From: Antilocapra americana
Lineage: Eukaryota > Chordata > Mammalia > Artiodactyla > Antilocapridae
Direction: 5' to 3'
NCBI GenBank assembly: GCA_007570785.1
Contig: ML662449.1
Coordinates: 7,563,721-7,627,720, forward strand
Length of the DNA: 64,000 nucleotides
Every line of letters begins with the position of its first letter. The first letter of the stretch is position 1. The notes under the pieces were generated by a model. It was not told the origin of the DNA. It did not search any database and saw nothing but the letters and a program-made list of their open reading frames with translations. This document shows, in pieces, positions 1-61,709 of the stretch. The position numbers and the translations under genes are program-made.

Positions 1-6088
<6,088 letters not shown>

Positions 6089-6180
6089 ACTCATTTGAGT
6101 TTTCTGTGGGCCCTGCAGTTGGACTTGTTGATAATATGTACTAAGCTTTCATTATTAATCTGCTAAGCAACTTGAGGATT

Positions 6181-6186
6181 AATAAA
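6181..6186 (+). terminator. NFU1: NFU1 poly(A) signal
   Basis: AATAAA lies 93 bases after the NFU1 stop, giving a short 3' UTR of roughly 110-120 bases. T-rich and TG-rich sequence follows. This is the first canonical hexamer after the stop. Confidence 0.75.
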
Positions 6187-6523
6187 ATATGTCCTTTCTT
6201 CAGAGAATGATATATAAATATTGCATGTTTGCTTTACGTCATGTGAGTTATTTATAATATCCTGAATCATCTTCTGTACACGTGGATTTTATCCAGGGAT
6301 ATTTTTATTTTTGTTCTTCATTTCTCATGGTTCCTTCTTTGCATAATGTGTGAAGCAGTTTAAAATACATTCCCTACCCCCAGTCTGATTTATTTACTTT
6401 TTAAATACAGAAGTAAATAAGGAGAATCTTAAGATATTCTAAAATGGCTTCACTTTTTATGAGATGTTTTAAATTATTTTTACTGAATTTTTACCTTGTT
6501 AAACACTAAACAATTTTAGTTTT

Positions 6524-6733
6524 AAAATGGTATCTGGTGACTTCCCTGGTGGTCCAGTGATTAAGAATCCACCTTGCAATGTAGGGGTCACAGTTGGATA
6601 TCTGATCAGGGAACTAAGACCCGGCGTGCTGCAGAGCACTTGAGCCTGCATGCCACAGTGAAAGATCTCAAGTCCTGCAACTAAGACCCGATACAGCCAA
6701 ATAAATAAAATATTTTTAAAAAATGGTATCTGG
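6524..6733 (+). repeat. CHR-type SINE with 14-bp target-site duplication
   Basis: The head GACTTCCCTGGTGGTCCAGTG at 6539 begins a tRNA-derived SINE ending in an A-rich AAATAAATAAAATATTTTT tail. It is flanked by an exact direct repeat AAAATGGTATCTGG at 6524-6537 and 6720-6733, so both insertion borders are known. Confidence 0.9.
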
Positions 6734-6939
6734 CTAGTAGCTCCCAATGTAGTATCGTGTAACTTCCCACTGAAAGACCAAAAAAAAAAAAAAAAAGATC
6801 ATAATGCTGAAAACTGATAGAGAACTAAGTCCTAGAATGTAGACAAAATTTCTGTTGATTACAAGACAGCAGGCTGAATTGAGAAAAACTGCCTTAGTGT
6901 GCCATGCCAGAAATTTCAGCAGTTATCTTTCTATTAACA

Positions 6940-7163
6940 TAATGCAAAGAGCCAGCTCATTTGAAAAGACCCTGATGCTGGGAAAGATTGAAGGTGAAAG
7001 GATAAGGGGGCAGCAGAGGATGAGATGGTTAGACAGCATCACCAACTCAATGGACATGAATTTGAGCAAACTCCGGGAGATAGTGAAGGACAGGGAAGCC
7101 TGGAGTGCTGCAGTCCATGGGGTTGCAATGAGTTGGACACAACTTAGCAACTGAACAACAACT
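6940..7163 (+). repeat. BovB 3'-end fragment
   Basis: The last ~220 bases of BovB in sense orientation: the stretch encoding Gly-Lys-Ile-Glu-Gly then Arg-Met-Arg-Trp-Leu-Asp, followed by the 'ggttgcaatgagttggacacaacttagcaactgaac' tail. It is a 5'-truncated insertion independent of the copy at 2.8-5.8 kb. Confidence 0.85.
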
Positions 7164-7228
7164 TTCTAACATAGAGGTGACTTTTTTCAGATGACGCAAA
7201 TAGCAAATTACATGTCTCTTGTTTTTGA

Positions 7229-7440
7229 TGGGGCTTCCCTGGTGGCTCAGACGGTGAAGAATCTGCCTGCAATGAGGGAAACCTGGGTTTATTCCTGAGT
7301 TGGGAAGATGCCCTGGAGAAGGGAACAGCTACCCACTCCAGTATTCTTGCCTGGAGAATTCCATGGACAGAGGAGCCTGGCAGGCTATAGTCCATGGGGT
7401 TGCAGTGGCCGATGGGACTGAGTGACTTTCACTTTCACCT
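7229..7440 (+). repeat. Bov-tA SINE
   Basis: A tRNA-like head (GGGGCTTCCCTGGTGGCTCAG) is followed by the BovB-derived body (GGAGAATTCCATGGACAGAG, then CAGGCTATAGTCCATGGGG) and tail. Full-length, sense. Confidence 0.9.
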
Positions 7441-8264
7441 TCTTGTTTGTCTATAGGAATTCAGAGACAGCAGTTCTATCAGGAAAGGAAACATAAGTAC
7501 ATTGGATCTTTGGAATTTTCTTCCCCAAAAGTATGGAGATGAACATAGGGATGGAAACAAAAAGAGCTCCAGCAGTTGTGAGTGCTGGAAAGAGAAGTTT
7601 TTATTTTTATTATTTTGGTTCATAGAAGAGGGCATTGCAGTTGGAGAATTTGTTTCCTGAGCCATTATAGATGAATTTAGGTTAAACTATGGGAATTATT
7701 TTGTAAGCTAGGCATGTTAACCTGCCCTTTAGCTGAAGCTACAGGAAATTGAGATTGTGGAGGAGATGCAATTAATCAGTCTTGGGTCTGGCCACAAAAT
7801 AAGTGGCTGAGTCGGGGTGGGAGATTCAGTTACTGGAATATAGGAACTCACAGAACTGAGAGGTGAAGTTACTGGAAAGATTATCTACAAAAGGAAGCAG
7901 CCATGAAGAACAAGGAGGAAAGGTGGAGAACATTCTCAGCATACAAAGTGTTGTAATCAGAATCTGGAAGCTGTGAAATGTATTTGGGAGCTGCAGGAAG
8001 CTAAGTAGGACTTGAGTGTGAAGTGGAAGGCCTTAGCTGGAATGGGGCAGAGGTAGGCAGTACTTCGTGCGGAAAAGGCTGTATAAGTTCTTGGTTGCCT
8101 ACCCTTCTTACACCCAAAGAGTTTACGCTGAGGCTTTCTTCTCACTGAGAGGCCTTCTCAGGTACTGTTTGCTTGCCCTTTGCCCAGGGAAGATAGGTCT
8201 CACAATTATGACTAGTCTAACTCAGTACATCTTAATTCCTTTTTTCTTTGCCAGTCATTAGTCT

Positions 8265-8453
8265 AAGTATGGACACAGTCATGTCCGACTCTTTGTGACC
8301 CCATGGCCTATGCAGTTCATGGAATTCTCCAGGCCGGAATACTGGGGTGGGAGGCCGTTCCCTTTTCCAGGGGGTCTTCCCAACCCAGGGGTCGAACTCA
8401 TGTCTCTATTGTTGCAGGTGGATTCTTTACCAGCTGAGCCACCAGGGAAGCTT
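8265..8453 (-). repeat. Bov-tA SINE, antisense
   Basis: Begins with the reversed BovB tail (ACAGTCATGTCCGACTCTTT) and ends with the reversed head (GAGCCACCAGGGAAGC). The reversed B-box region reads CCCAGGGGTCGAACTCATG. Confidence 0.9.
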
Positions 8454-9299
8454 CTTAACTATGGATACATGACCCAACTCTGCCTGTGAGCTGAAAGAGA
8501 AAATCTATTAGAAAGTTCTGGAAAGGTTGTCTTCCTTGGTTGAGAGAGGAGGAAGTTTATATTTAAAGAAGGCTCTTTGCCTCTCCATTCCATTCCTCCC
8601 TGCTAGGTACACTGTAATATGAAGACTTGATGTCCAAGGCTCTGACAATCAGCTTGTGATCATGAAAAGCCAGTTTGCTAAGAATGGCAAAGAAGAAGGG
8701 AAAAAAAAAAGGAGACCTGAGGATATTTGAGGACTCTACTGACCTTTGAGCTAGTCCAGGAAGCACCCATTTTCAGAGTATCATGTGAAATAAAAGGTTT
8801 TCTTGTTAAAGCTACTGTTATCAGTTACTCTCATTTGAAGCTGGTTGCCTTCTAACAAAAAACCTGGTAAATCGTGGAGAACTTTGTAAGTAATTTTACT
8901 GCTTAATTACTTGTGGCAGACAGTGCCAAATGTTGATCCTAAAATGACAACAAATATACATTTTTAACTGGGCCACTTTTTCAAATATTTTTTCAGTCAA
9001 ACATTCATTTAGATGTAGCTTAATCCAGTAATAGTTTTTCATTTTGAATGTTTAAGATATTTCTTCCTCCAGGACAGCTTCAAAGAAAGTAATCATTAGT
9101 TAGTTTTTCACTAAAACAAAAATTAACCTCTAAAAATGTATAAATTTTTGTTACATGAAATATTCTTGAAAGCACTTTATGGGACATTTCAATATGTATT
9201 TGAAACAGAGATTATTGGCCAAAAGTTAAGAGAGCACCTGGAGGATTTTTTACTCAACAAAATTAGGGTGAAGCTTATCATGGAAGGAGTAATTTCCCC

Positions 9300-10020
9300 C
9301 TCTACCTCTCTTGAGTTCTTATGAGTGGACAAATAATTAAATTGATACAAAATAGATTAGCTGGAGAAAAAGAAAAACAATGAATTCTTATGGAAGTCTC
9401 ATAGCAATGGGACCTAAGACGTGGCCAAAGCAGTTAGCTTTTATATTTTCAGACAAAATTGAGAGGAATTGACAGAACAAAGAAATTTAAGTTTGGGTGT
9501 TTAATTAGTAGGACTTCCCAGGTGGCTCAGTGTAAAGAATTTGCCTGCCAATGCAGGAGATGCAGGAGACTTGGGTTCAGTCCTTGGGTTGGGAAGATTC
9601 CCTGGAGGAGGAAATGGCAACTCACCCCAGTATCCTTGCCTGTAAAATCCCACATACAAAGGAGCCTGGCAGGCAACAGTCCATTGCATTGCATTGAGCC
9701 AGACATGACTGAACACACATGCTCAATTAGTAAGGAAAAAGTCTGGACTCTAAGGTAGAAAGGAAGTGACAAGGTTTGTTTAGATAACCTTTTGGTCTGA
9801 ATTCCCTATCTCTGCTGATAAGGATGTCTTCCTGCCTCCCAGTACAGGAAGGGTACCTGTCACATGGAAGATTTATTTCCTGCTTTCAGGGAGACGAGAG
9901 GGTCAAAGTGTCCCTCTTGTAATGGCTATTTCTTAAGTAACTTGAATTCAAAATAATATGTCTTTGAGGCATATTTTCGGGTGCCTGCCTTGGGCCCCAA
10001 CAAGCCCTAAACAGAATGAC
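9300..10020 (-). repeat. Old LTR-like remnant, split by a SINE (family not assigned)
   Basis: The flanks 9300-9505 and 9730-10020 appear to be one older element interrupted by the Bov-tA at 9510-9725. They include an A-rich 'gacaaataattaaattgata' opening and a 'gtgcctgccttgggccccaacaagccctaaac' end. The composition recalls antisense LTRs of old endogenous retrovirus-like elements. No coding part is seen, and I cannot name the family. Confidence 0.3.
9510..9725 (+). repeat. Bov-tA SINE
   Basis: Head GGACTTCCCAGGTGGCTCAG, body GGGTTGGGAAGATTCCCTGG and tail AGCCAGACATGACTGAACAC. Both flanks carry AATTAGTA (9503-9510 and 9725-9732), a likely short target-site duplication. It has a small internal duplication of the 'atgcaggag' unit. 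Confidence 0.85.
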
Positions 10021-10039
10021 AAGGAAAAATATATAAAAG

Positions 10040-10250
10040 TAGCAAACTTTCATTGCACAAGCACTGTGTGACACTGTTGTAAGCACCTTATATTTATGAA
10101 GTAATTTAATCCTATGAGATTGGTAACTATTATTGTTTCCATGAGGCACAGAGAAGAGACATAAATATTCCATTGCCATAGAACTTAAGGGGAAAAGCCA
10201 GGAACATGAACCCTGGGCATTCTGGTTGCAGAGCCTTTGCACAGTACTAT
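10040..10250 (-). repeat. MIR SINE remnant, antisense
   Basis: The order of short landmarks matches reversed MIR: 'cactgttgtaagcaccttatatttatgaagtaatttaatcctatgag', 'attattgtttccatgaggcacagag', and 'gaaccctgggcattctggttgcagagcc'. Strongly diverged, as expected of this ancient family. Confidence 0.65.
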
Positions 10251-11397
10251 ACTATTTTGCCTTTAGGGAATTGAACCCATGTACCTTTCCTGAGTATCCC
10301 TATCTCAGAGAAGGGAAAAAGCATCTCTTGTCTTCATAGCCACTGCTTTCTAGTAGACAAACATCTTTTCCATCTGTTACTTGCTCCAGACCATTATGGG
10401 CCCAAGCAGTGCATATGGTGGACAGTTTGTAATACAGGAATATGAAGCTAGCTGCTCTCCGGTCCAGTGGGAATTTACATCCCTTTGTGAGAGTAAATTT
10501 ACACTCCCAGCCTTATGCTCTGCTTCTCCACATCAGAATTATCAATGAAAATTCCACAGGGTGCTTACAGTCTGCAGAATCTACTTTTGTAAGAAACTCC
10601 AGGAAACAGTATTTTCCTGTCACTGTACATTTCTAGCTGTCTTTTAGCTCTAGGCATCTCCCTAGAATGGTCCACTTTTATTTTGGCTCTGGTCACATCC
10701 TAGAGGACAGAAATAGTAGACAGGACTGGTTAATCTCATGTGTCCAATTTGTTGAGAATTTCTTGGCAGTAGGATGAGTTTGTTTCTAGCAAAGGTAGAA
10801 AACTTGCCCCAGGTTCTGCCTACTGGGGGAATTTGGAGCCACCCTAGAGGGGAGTATTGCGAAGTGTGTTCATTGTTCATTCTAGTTGGAGTCAGTACCT
10901 CAAATTTGTCCTTAAACCTGAGGAGTGGACATCTTTGACTGTGTGTCTTTGGTGTTTCCTCATTCTTTTCATCCTTTCTTTTGAAGACCTTCTACATCCT
11001 TGTGACTCCATGTGGTTCTGTCCAATCACCATGTCCTGCCTTCTTTGCCATGAGAATGGGACATGTGACTCATACTAGACCCATCAGAATCCTTGCCTAC
11101 AATATAAAAAATGAGGATGGAGAAGTAACCTCTCTCCCCTTGGACTGCAAGCTGGAAAAATGTGATTTCAGAGCTGTGTGGGGGTCTTTTCCTTGTCCAT
11201 GAGGTCACAGATAGAGACAAAGTGTTCTAACATAGTTTGTGTCCCTGGATATAGATGTACTTGAAACTCTTTGTATGTCTGTCCTTCCAATTACGTTAGC
11301 CAATAAATCTCCTTTTTCAACTAGTTTGAGTTTCCTCTAGAAATTTAACATAAATACATATATTCACACTGAGGAAATCAGTAAGATCAACCTTGGA
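10250..11397. other. Intergenic sequence, no gene recognised
   Basis: Moderately GC-neutral sequence with open frames of up to 73 codons that lack coding features. The part around 11040-11220 may be an old repeat; the family is not clear. Confidence 0.4.
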
Positions 11398-11880
11398 TGT
11401 ATTAGGGTTCTCTAGAAACACAGAACTATTAGGAGAGACGGAGAGAGAGAGCGAGAGAGAAGGAGAGAGGGAGAGGAAAAGAGAGAAACAGAACTAATAG
11501 GAAAGATAGGAGGAGAGAAAGTGAGAGGGAAGAAGGGAGAGAGAGTGAAATTCATTTTAAGGAATCGGCTCACGGAGTCATGGAGGCTAGTGAGTCCAAA
11601 GCATGCAGGATGGGTTCCAGGCTGGAGATAGGGAAGAGCTGATGTTGCAATCCAACTCTAGTTCCGCTGGGGAATTCTTTCTAACTCTTGGAGGTGGGTG
11701 TGTCAGTATTTGTTCTGTTCAAACTTTTAGCTAATTGGATGAGGCCCGTCTCCGTAATGGAAGGCAATGTGCTTCACCAAAGTCCACTGAATATAAACAT
11801 CCATAGTATAATATTTTACCAAATATCAGGGCACTCTAGTGCAACCAAATTGACACATAAAATCAACCATCACAGTGGAT
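11398..11880. repeat. Ancient mammalian repeat with internal GA-rich microsatellite
   Basis: The start 'attagggttctctagaaacacagaac', the core 'ggaatcggctcacggagtcatggaggct' and the end 'aattgacacataaaatcaaccatcacag' are the landmarks of a common old mammalian interspersed repeat. 11430-11550 is an irregular (GA)n expansion inside it. I do not assign the family with certainty. Confidence 0.5.
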
Positions 11881-12439
11881 AGAGTTTGCCTTCATCTCCA
11901 ACTTCTTTCTGATTCCTCCTTCCATATCTCAGCCTCTTCTCTCTGGCATTACCATAGCTAGTTCCACATGCCCTTATGTTGTCCCTTTCTCGCCCAGTGT
12001 CATCAGCCAAGGTAATTTGTCTGGGTCTGCCTTCCTTCTAATTTTAGAATTATCTTCACTTTTTCTCCATCAAAACTTGCATTTCCTCAGGGGCTTTTTT
12101 CACACCTGGTATCCAAATGAAAATAATCCCATATTTTCACTCGAAAGTGTAATGGATGATAATGACTTAATGTAGATCTCCTTGGGGAGGGAGTAGTGAG
12201 TAGTATTCCACATTAAATATATATGTACAGGTAGAATTCAGGAAACGTGATAGGGAAGAAGTGAAGGTAATTTTGCACAGGGAACTTGCTGATTCCCTTA
12301 TAATCTTATTTTGTGAGTAACTTTCTAGTTCTCTATAGTCGAGCCCTCACGACTTAATATTTGGTTCCCTTCTTAATGCTTTCTTTTTTAAAAAGGGAAA
12401 ATGCAAAGATGCAGAAGTTTAGGATTTTTCTCTAGGGAA

Positions 12440-12720
12440 CTGCCAATAGATTAAATATAGCTAGACTATAAGATGCTTGAATAGAATGGTGGGAGATGAT
12501 GCTAATAAAACTGACAAGAGCGAGATCTGAATAACAAATAGTGTGTGCATAGGAGTCTGGACTTAACCCTGCAGGTGAAGGATACCCACTGAATTGGAAG
12601 CAGAGAGAAACAGGATCTGATCTATATTTTTGAAAGATCACTCTGGTGTGAAGGTGTACAGGATGAACTGGGGTAGAGGTGGAACCAAAAGGGTTCACCA
12701 GGGGGGTCTTCCTGAGGCTG
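12440..12720 (-). repeat. LINE-2 (L2) remnant, antisense
   Basis: 'aacaggatctgatctatatttttgaaagatcactctgg' is the complement of the L2 ORF2 C-terminal coding region. Too diverged to translate. Confidence 0.5.
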
Positions 12721-12913
12721 TGACTGGTGCCTTCTGTTCTTCTGTTTGTTACTTTTCTTCTCAGAGGCCTTTGTGGCTCAACCTACTTCTTTTTCCTTCG
12801 ATACTTGCTATCATCTTCTCTGTTCACTGAAGTACACTTCTCCACATAACTCCAGAAAAAGTGGGCTATACATGTCCTGGCTTTCCATATTCTTTTAATG
12901 CAGAGACCTTTTG

Positions 12914-13218
12914 AAATATTGAGATAGGAGCTTCTCTGGTGGTCCAATGGTTAAGAATCCGCATGCCAGTGCAGGGGACATGGGTTCCATCCCTGTTCCA
13001 GGAAGATCCCACATGCCGAGGAGCACCTAAGCCCATGGGCCACAATTACTGAGCCTGTGCTCTAGGGCCTGTGTTCTGCAACAAGACACCACCACAATGA
13101 GAAATCCATGCACTACAGTGAAGAGTAGCCCCTGCTCGCTGCAACTAGAGAAAGCTTGTGTGCAGCAACAAAGACCCAGTGAAGCCAACAATAAAAATTA
13201 ATTAAAAATATTGGGATA
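12914..13218 (+). repeat. CHR-type SINE with imperfect target-site duplication
   Basis: Long CHR form: head GCTTCTCTGGTGGTCCAATGG, core 'gagcctgtgctctagggcctg' and tail 'gcagcaacaaagacccagtgaagcc'. Flanked by AAATATTGAGATA (12914-12926) and AAATATTGGGATA (13206-13218), one mismatch. It landed beside or within an old L1 3' end (13210-13470). Confidence 0.85.
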
Positions 13219-13470
13219 TAATTGACATATATTAGTTTCAGGTGTATAAAATTATTGATTTGTACTTATTACAAATGATCACCACAATAAGTCTAGTTAA
13301 CATCCATCACCATACAGTTATAATTTTTGTCCCTGGGGATGAGAATTTTTAATATCTTAGCAACTTTCAAATACACAGTATGGTCTCATTAATTATAGTC
13401 ACCATCCTGTACACTACATCCCCAGGACTTATTTATCTTATAACTAGAATTTTGTACCCAGACCTTTTTA
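13210..13470 (-). repeat. Old L1 3'-UTR fragment
   Basis: 'tatattagtttcaggtgtataaaattattgatttgtacttatt' and 'ggtctcattaattatagtcaccatcctgtacactacatcccc' are typical of old L1 3' UTR sequence lying in reverse. No ORF. Confidence 0.55.
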
Positions 13471-14544
13471 ATTTTAGTAATTTATTGCTACTTATTATTA
13501 TAATCCAGATGAGGGATAACAAAAATACAAACATGGGGGCATTTAAAAATCTTATAAAGCCATTTCAATTATGGTTTTTTGTTTCATTAGCAAAGACAAT
13601 GAAATCTCTAATGGCCTTCAGCCCATCAGTTAGCATGGCAAGGAGAAGGCTGAGAACCATCATATTCAACAGGATCAGGGAAATGGACTTACATAAAAAG
13701 AAAATGAATTACACCTTGTTACCATCATTACTTTTTTTTTTTTTGAGTTTAGTTAGTTCAGAACTTTTGTTCAGGAAAGAAAATCTTTTCCATTTCCTCA
13801 GATGTTTGGATTAGACCCAGATGTCCTGCTTCTTTCAGAGATCATTTATTTTCTTCTCCTCCAGCCCTTATCCCCAAAGGTCCAGCTATGGCAAAGCTCT
13901 GTAGAGATGGGGGTCAGACAAAGTTCTTCCGTATCAGTGTCTTGACTGATGGTTACAAAGGCTCTTTGTTGCAGTGGGTGGGTGAGCTTGTTCAAGGTTG
14001 GGCTGGGAAAATATTGACCTTCAAAGTTTCTTCCTGGCAACCGGTGCATAAGCATCTTCCAAAATAGCTGTAGAATGGACAAGACAAATTGATAGTCACG
14101 ATAGATGAGCAAGCAGAAGAGGAAAGCCGGGGTCCGATAGATAATGAGTTTGAGTGTGAGAACTTTGGTGACACTGGGTAACATTTGCTTTGTGGCATCA
14201 ACGGGTTTTCTGGTGATGCACAAATGTTCAAACTCTGGAATCATACCTTCACTCCTTGGCAATATCACTAAGATTCTGCTAAGACCTCTTAGATGATGGT
14301 TCTGAGGCTAACGTACATGCACAGAGACTTTTTTGCCTCTTGAGTTAAAAAATGTGTAGTCTATTAACAAACAGCAAACAGCTCACTGTTTCTTAACTTT
14401 ACTATGGGTAATTAAGGAACCTATTTCAAGGCCTGACATATTAAATGGCTTTCAGGTGAGAAGTACTTTAATTAGTCAAATGTGACATTTTCCTGCCTTC
14501 CTTTGAGAACAGTGATAAAAGGGCATCTTCTTCCTCTTTTGAAA
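13471..14544. other. Intergenic stretch with an unassigned 141-codon open frame
   Basis: The minus strand carries an open frame at 13846-14268 (140 residues with several hydrophobic runs) and the plus strand one of 144 codons at 13380-13814. Neither resembles a protein I know, neither has a promoter or conserved-looking codon pattern, and the plus-strand frame begins inside an L1 remnant. I see no firm gene here. Confidence 0.35.
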
Positions 14545-15024
14545 ACAAATTTTTTATTGAAATATAGTTGATTTACAATGTTGGGTTAGTTTCAGGTGTA
14601 CAGCAAAGTGATTCAGCTTTAAATACATATATATATTCAGTTACATATTCTTTTTCACATTCTTTTCTATTATAGGTTATTACAAGATATTGAATATATT
14701 AATAGTTTCTTGTGCCATACAGTATGTCCTTGTTGGTTATCTATTTTATATATAGTAGTGTGTATATGTTAACCCCCAAATTCTAATTTATTCCTCCCCC
14801 CTTTCCTTTTTGGTAACCATAAGTTTGTTTTCTATGTCTGTGAGTCTATTTCAGTTTTGTAAATAAGTTCATTTGTATAATTTGTTAGATTTCACATATA
14901 AGTGATATCCTGTGATATTTGTGCTTGTCTGATTTATTTCACTTAGTTTGATAATCTCTAGGACCATCCATGTTGCTGCAAATGGCATTATTTCATTCTT
15001 TTTATGGCTGAATAAAATTCCATC

Positions 15025-15063
<39 letters not shown>

Positions 15064-15225
15064 ATATGTAATGGAATATAATGTGCCTTCTTTATCCATG
15101 CATCTGTCAATAGACATTTAGATTGCTTCCATACTTTGGCTACTGTAAATAGTGCTGAACATTGGCGTGCACCGTATCTTTTTGAATTAGTGTTTTCATC
15201 TTTTACAGATACATGCTAAAAGGAC
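14545..15225 (-). repeat. Old L1, antisense 3' UTR and ORF2 C-terminus
   Basis: The 3' UTR reads in reverse from 'tattgaaatatagttgatttacaatg'. Further right the minus strand encodes a decayed L1 ORF2 end with the recognisable Lys-Lys-Asn-Glu-Ile-Met-Pro-Phe-Ala-Ala-Thr-Trp-Met segment. An (AT)n microsatellite at 15027-15063 sits where L1 carries its 'tatatatac' stretch. Confidence 0.8.
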
Positions 15226-16300
15226 ATCTTTTTTCCTCTAAGAAAAACTGGAAAGCCCTTTGCACTTGATTAGATAACCAACCACAGAAAGTCAGTTCTG
15301 CTAAGAACATAGGACTTTTCCCACTCATTAAGAAACATTTTTGATCTCTTACTTTGTGCTAGGGTATACTAGGTGCTGGGCATGCAAAGACTTGTTCTAC
15401 TCTCAAGAAACTTAGCTTTGCAGGGAAATATACAAAAAAATCATAAAATATAGACGCATATCGCTTTAAAGGCGGCAGCTCAAAGAATGAGAGGTTACTG
15501 AATAGACTTCAGTCTCTCTGGGGAAGACAAAAAGGGTTTTCCCCAAGAAGCAATACTTAGGCAGAGATGGTCTGGGGATTCCCTGAAGATTAACTAATAA
15601 GTGCAAAAGATTGAGGATGTTGAGAAACTGCCCAGTTGAGAAACTACCTGTTCAGAGTGTAAAGGGCTGAAAGGTAGAGTAGGAAGACATCAGTAGTGTG
15701 AGAGACGTGGGGTTAGAGATCATGTGGTGTTCTGTATATTACACAAATTTTACTTGATTCTTGTCTTGGTCCATTAATCGAGTTATGATAGCGCTCTACA
15801 TTTGATTAAGGATAGCATTTAAATCTTCTTAAAGCAAATGCTCAGGTAGTAAATTTTCAGAAACATCATCTCTCTCTGATTAAGTCTCTCTTGGCAGGAA
15901 TGGTGCATTAATTCATAGAATTAATCATTCATGAGCTCAAGCTAAGGCTGTCAAATCTGGGCAATTCCTACACTCCTCCTCTCCTGTTGGCCAGCAGCGT
16001 TTCTTAAGCCGAGCGCATAGTGTTGGATAGTTGAACCTTACAGTCAGCCCCTCTGCCTCTGCAAAAAAGGGGGTTATGCGGTGGGGATGGGGAGCAGAGG
16101 TTTTAGAGGCCGCGCATATGACTTAAGAGTTTCAGCGGGGACCTGAATCTCCTGTCACCAGAAGGACTGGCCGAACCTGAATATTGCCTTTCTCCCCTCC
16201 CCTCACTCAATCCTTTGCAATTTCTCATCAATCTTGTGTCCTTTTCCCTCCCTGACTTGTTGTTGGTCCCCCTGGATAAGGCCTCCTGTTCTCTTCCTCC
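15226..16300. other. GFPT1 upstream flank, no gene recognised
   Basis: Unique-looking sequence rising in GC toward the CpG island. No recognisable repeat or coding frame. Confidence 0.45.
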
Positions 16301-16644
16301 TCCTTCTCCGCTCGATGGGGTGCTGAGGCTTGGGGCCTTGGGCTACCCGAGGCGGACGACGCACGCTATTTGCTTTGCTAACAAGTCCATCCTGTTTACT
16401 AATCCTTTTTCGTCGTTCCCTGCCAGCCGCCGAGTTCCTTATTCCCCGCAGGGGAGTGCCTCGCGCTGCTCGCCCCCGGGGCGGGCGTCTCCAGGAACCT
16501 CAGGCGGATGCGGCCGCGAACCGGTGCCACGTCTCAGCCACCAGCAGGCCAGGGCCTGCGTGGGCTCGGGGGCGGGGCGGGGCGGGGCGGCGTGGGGAGG
16601 CGGGACCTGCGCGTGAGCGGCGCGGGCGCCGCCCAATGGGGCCT

Positions 16645-16668
16645 GCGGGCGGCGGCGGCGGCGGCGCG
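16645..16668 (+). repeat. GFPT1: GGC trinucleotide run in GFPT1 promoter
   Basis: About six GGC units in a row between the CCAAT box and the second GC box. Short, but of the type that varies in length between individuals. Confidence 0.7.
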
Positions 16669-16877
16669 GTGCGCGCCGGGGGGCGGGGCCCGGCGGCAGT
16701 TGCTGGCAAGCCCGGGAGGCCGAGACCGCTGTCGTTGCCTCCGCCGTCGCATCCCCTGAGGGAGTCTTGTCGGCGCCCCTTTGGTCCTCAAGCCCGCGGG
16801 TTGCCCTGCAGGCTCGTGTACGCTCCCGGACTCGCCAGCCGCTCGCCATTCGCCTTGCCAACCGTGCCTCCTGCAGC

Positions 16878-61130
<44,253 letters not shown>

Positions 61131-61600
61131 CTTTTTTTCTACAGCTTTATTGAGGTATAACTTTCATACCATAGTATTCAAAAATTTTAAGTTATATTTT
61201 CAGTATATTTGGCTGTTTATCACCATAGCCCAATTTTAGAAGACTTAATTACTTGAAAAAGTTCCTTTGTGCCCCTTTCTAGTCAATTTCCACTTCTACC
61301 CCTCAGCTTCAGCCTTAGGCAAGTATTACTTTCTCTTGCTATATTATTTCATATTTCATTTTCTAGAAATGGAATTGTAATAATATATGTCTTTTTTGTA
61401 TCTGGCTTCTTACATTTAATGTGAGGCTTTGAGATTAATTCATTTTTTTTTAATATCAGTAGTTTTTTTTTTGGCAAGTCATTTCCTAAAATTTTTGTTT
61501 TGAAATACCTATAGATTTATAGGAAGTTGCAAAGATAATAGAGAAGTCAAGGTGCTCTTCACTTGATTTCCCCCAGTCATTGCATCTTATATAGGAAAAT
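61131..61600 (-). repeat. Old L1 3'-UTR remnant, antisense
   Basis: 'ctacagctttattgaggtataactttcatacc' and 'cttctacccctcagcttcagc' are reversed old L1 3' UTR landmarks. Diverged. Confidence 0.5.
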
Positions 61601-61709
61601 AAGCATCTCTTTATACTTCAGTTTCTTAAAAAAAAAAAAGGGACTCCCTGAAAATTTAGTAGTGTGACAGTTTAGTCTTAGTTTAATTTTTCTTGGATTC
61701 ACTAAAAGA

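Noticed and set aside
7229..8453. tRNA-like A/B-box sequences in this and other SINEs
   Set aside because: They are the tRNA-derived heads of Bov-tA and CHR SINEs; the sequences do not close into a full cloverleaf and continue into SINE bodies.
13380..13814. 144-codon plus-strand frame in the intergenic region
   Set aside because: Its first third is L1 3'-UTR-derived sequence and the rest is low-complexity Leu/Phe/Ile-rich with poly(T) coding for Phe runs.
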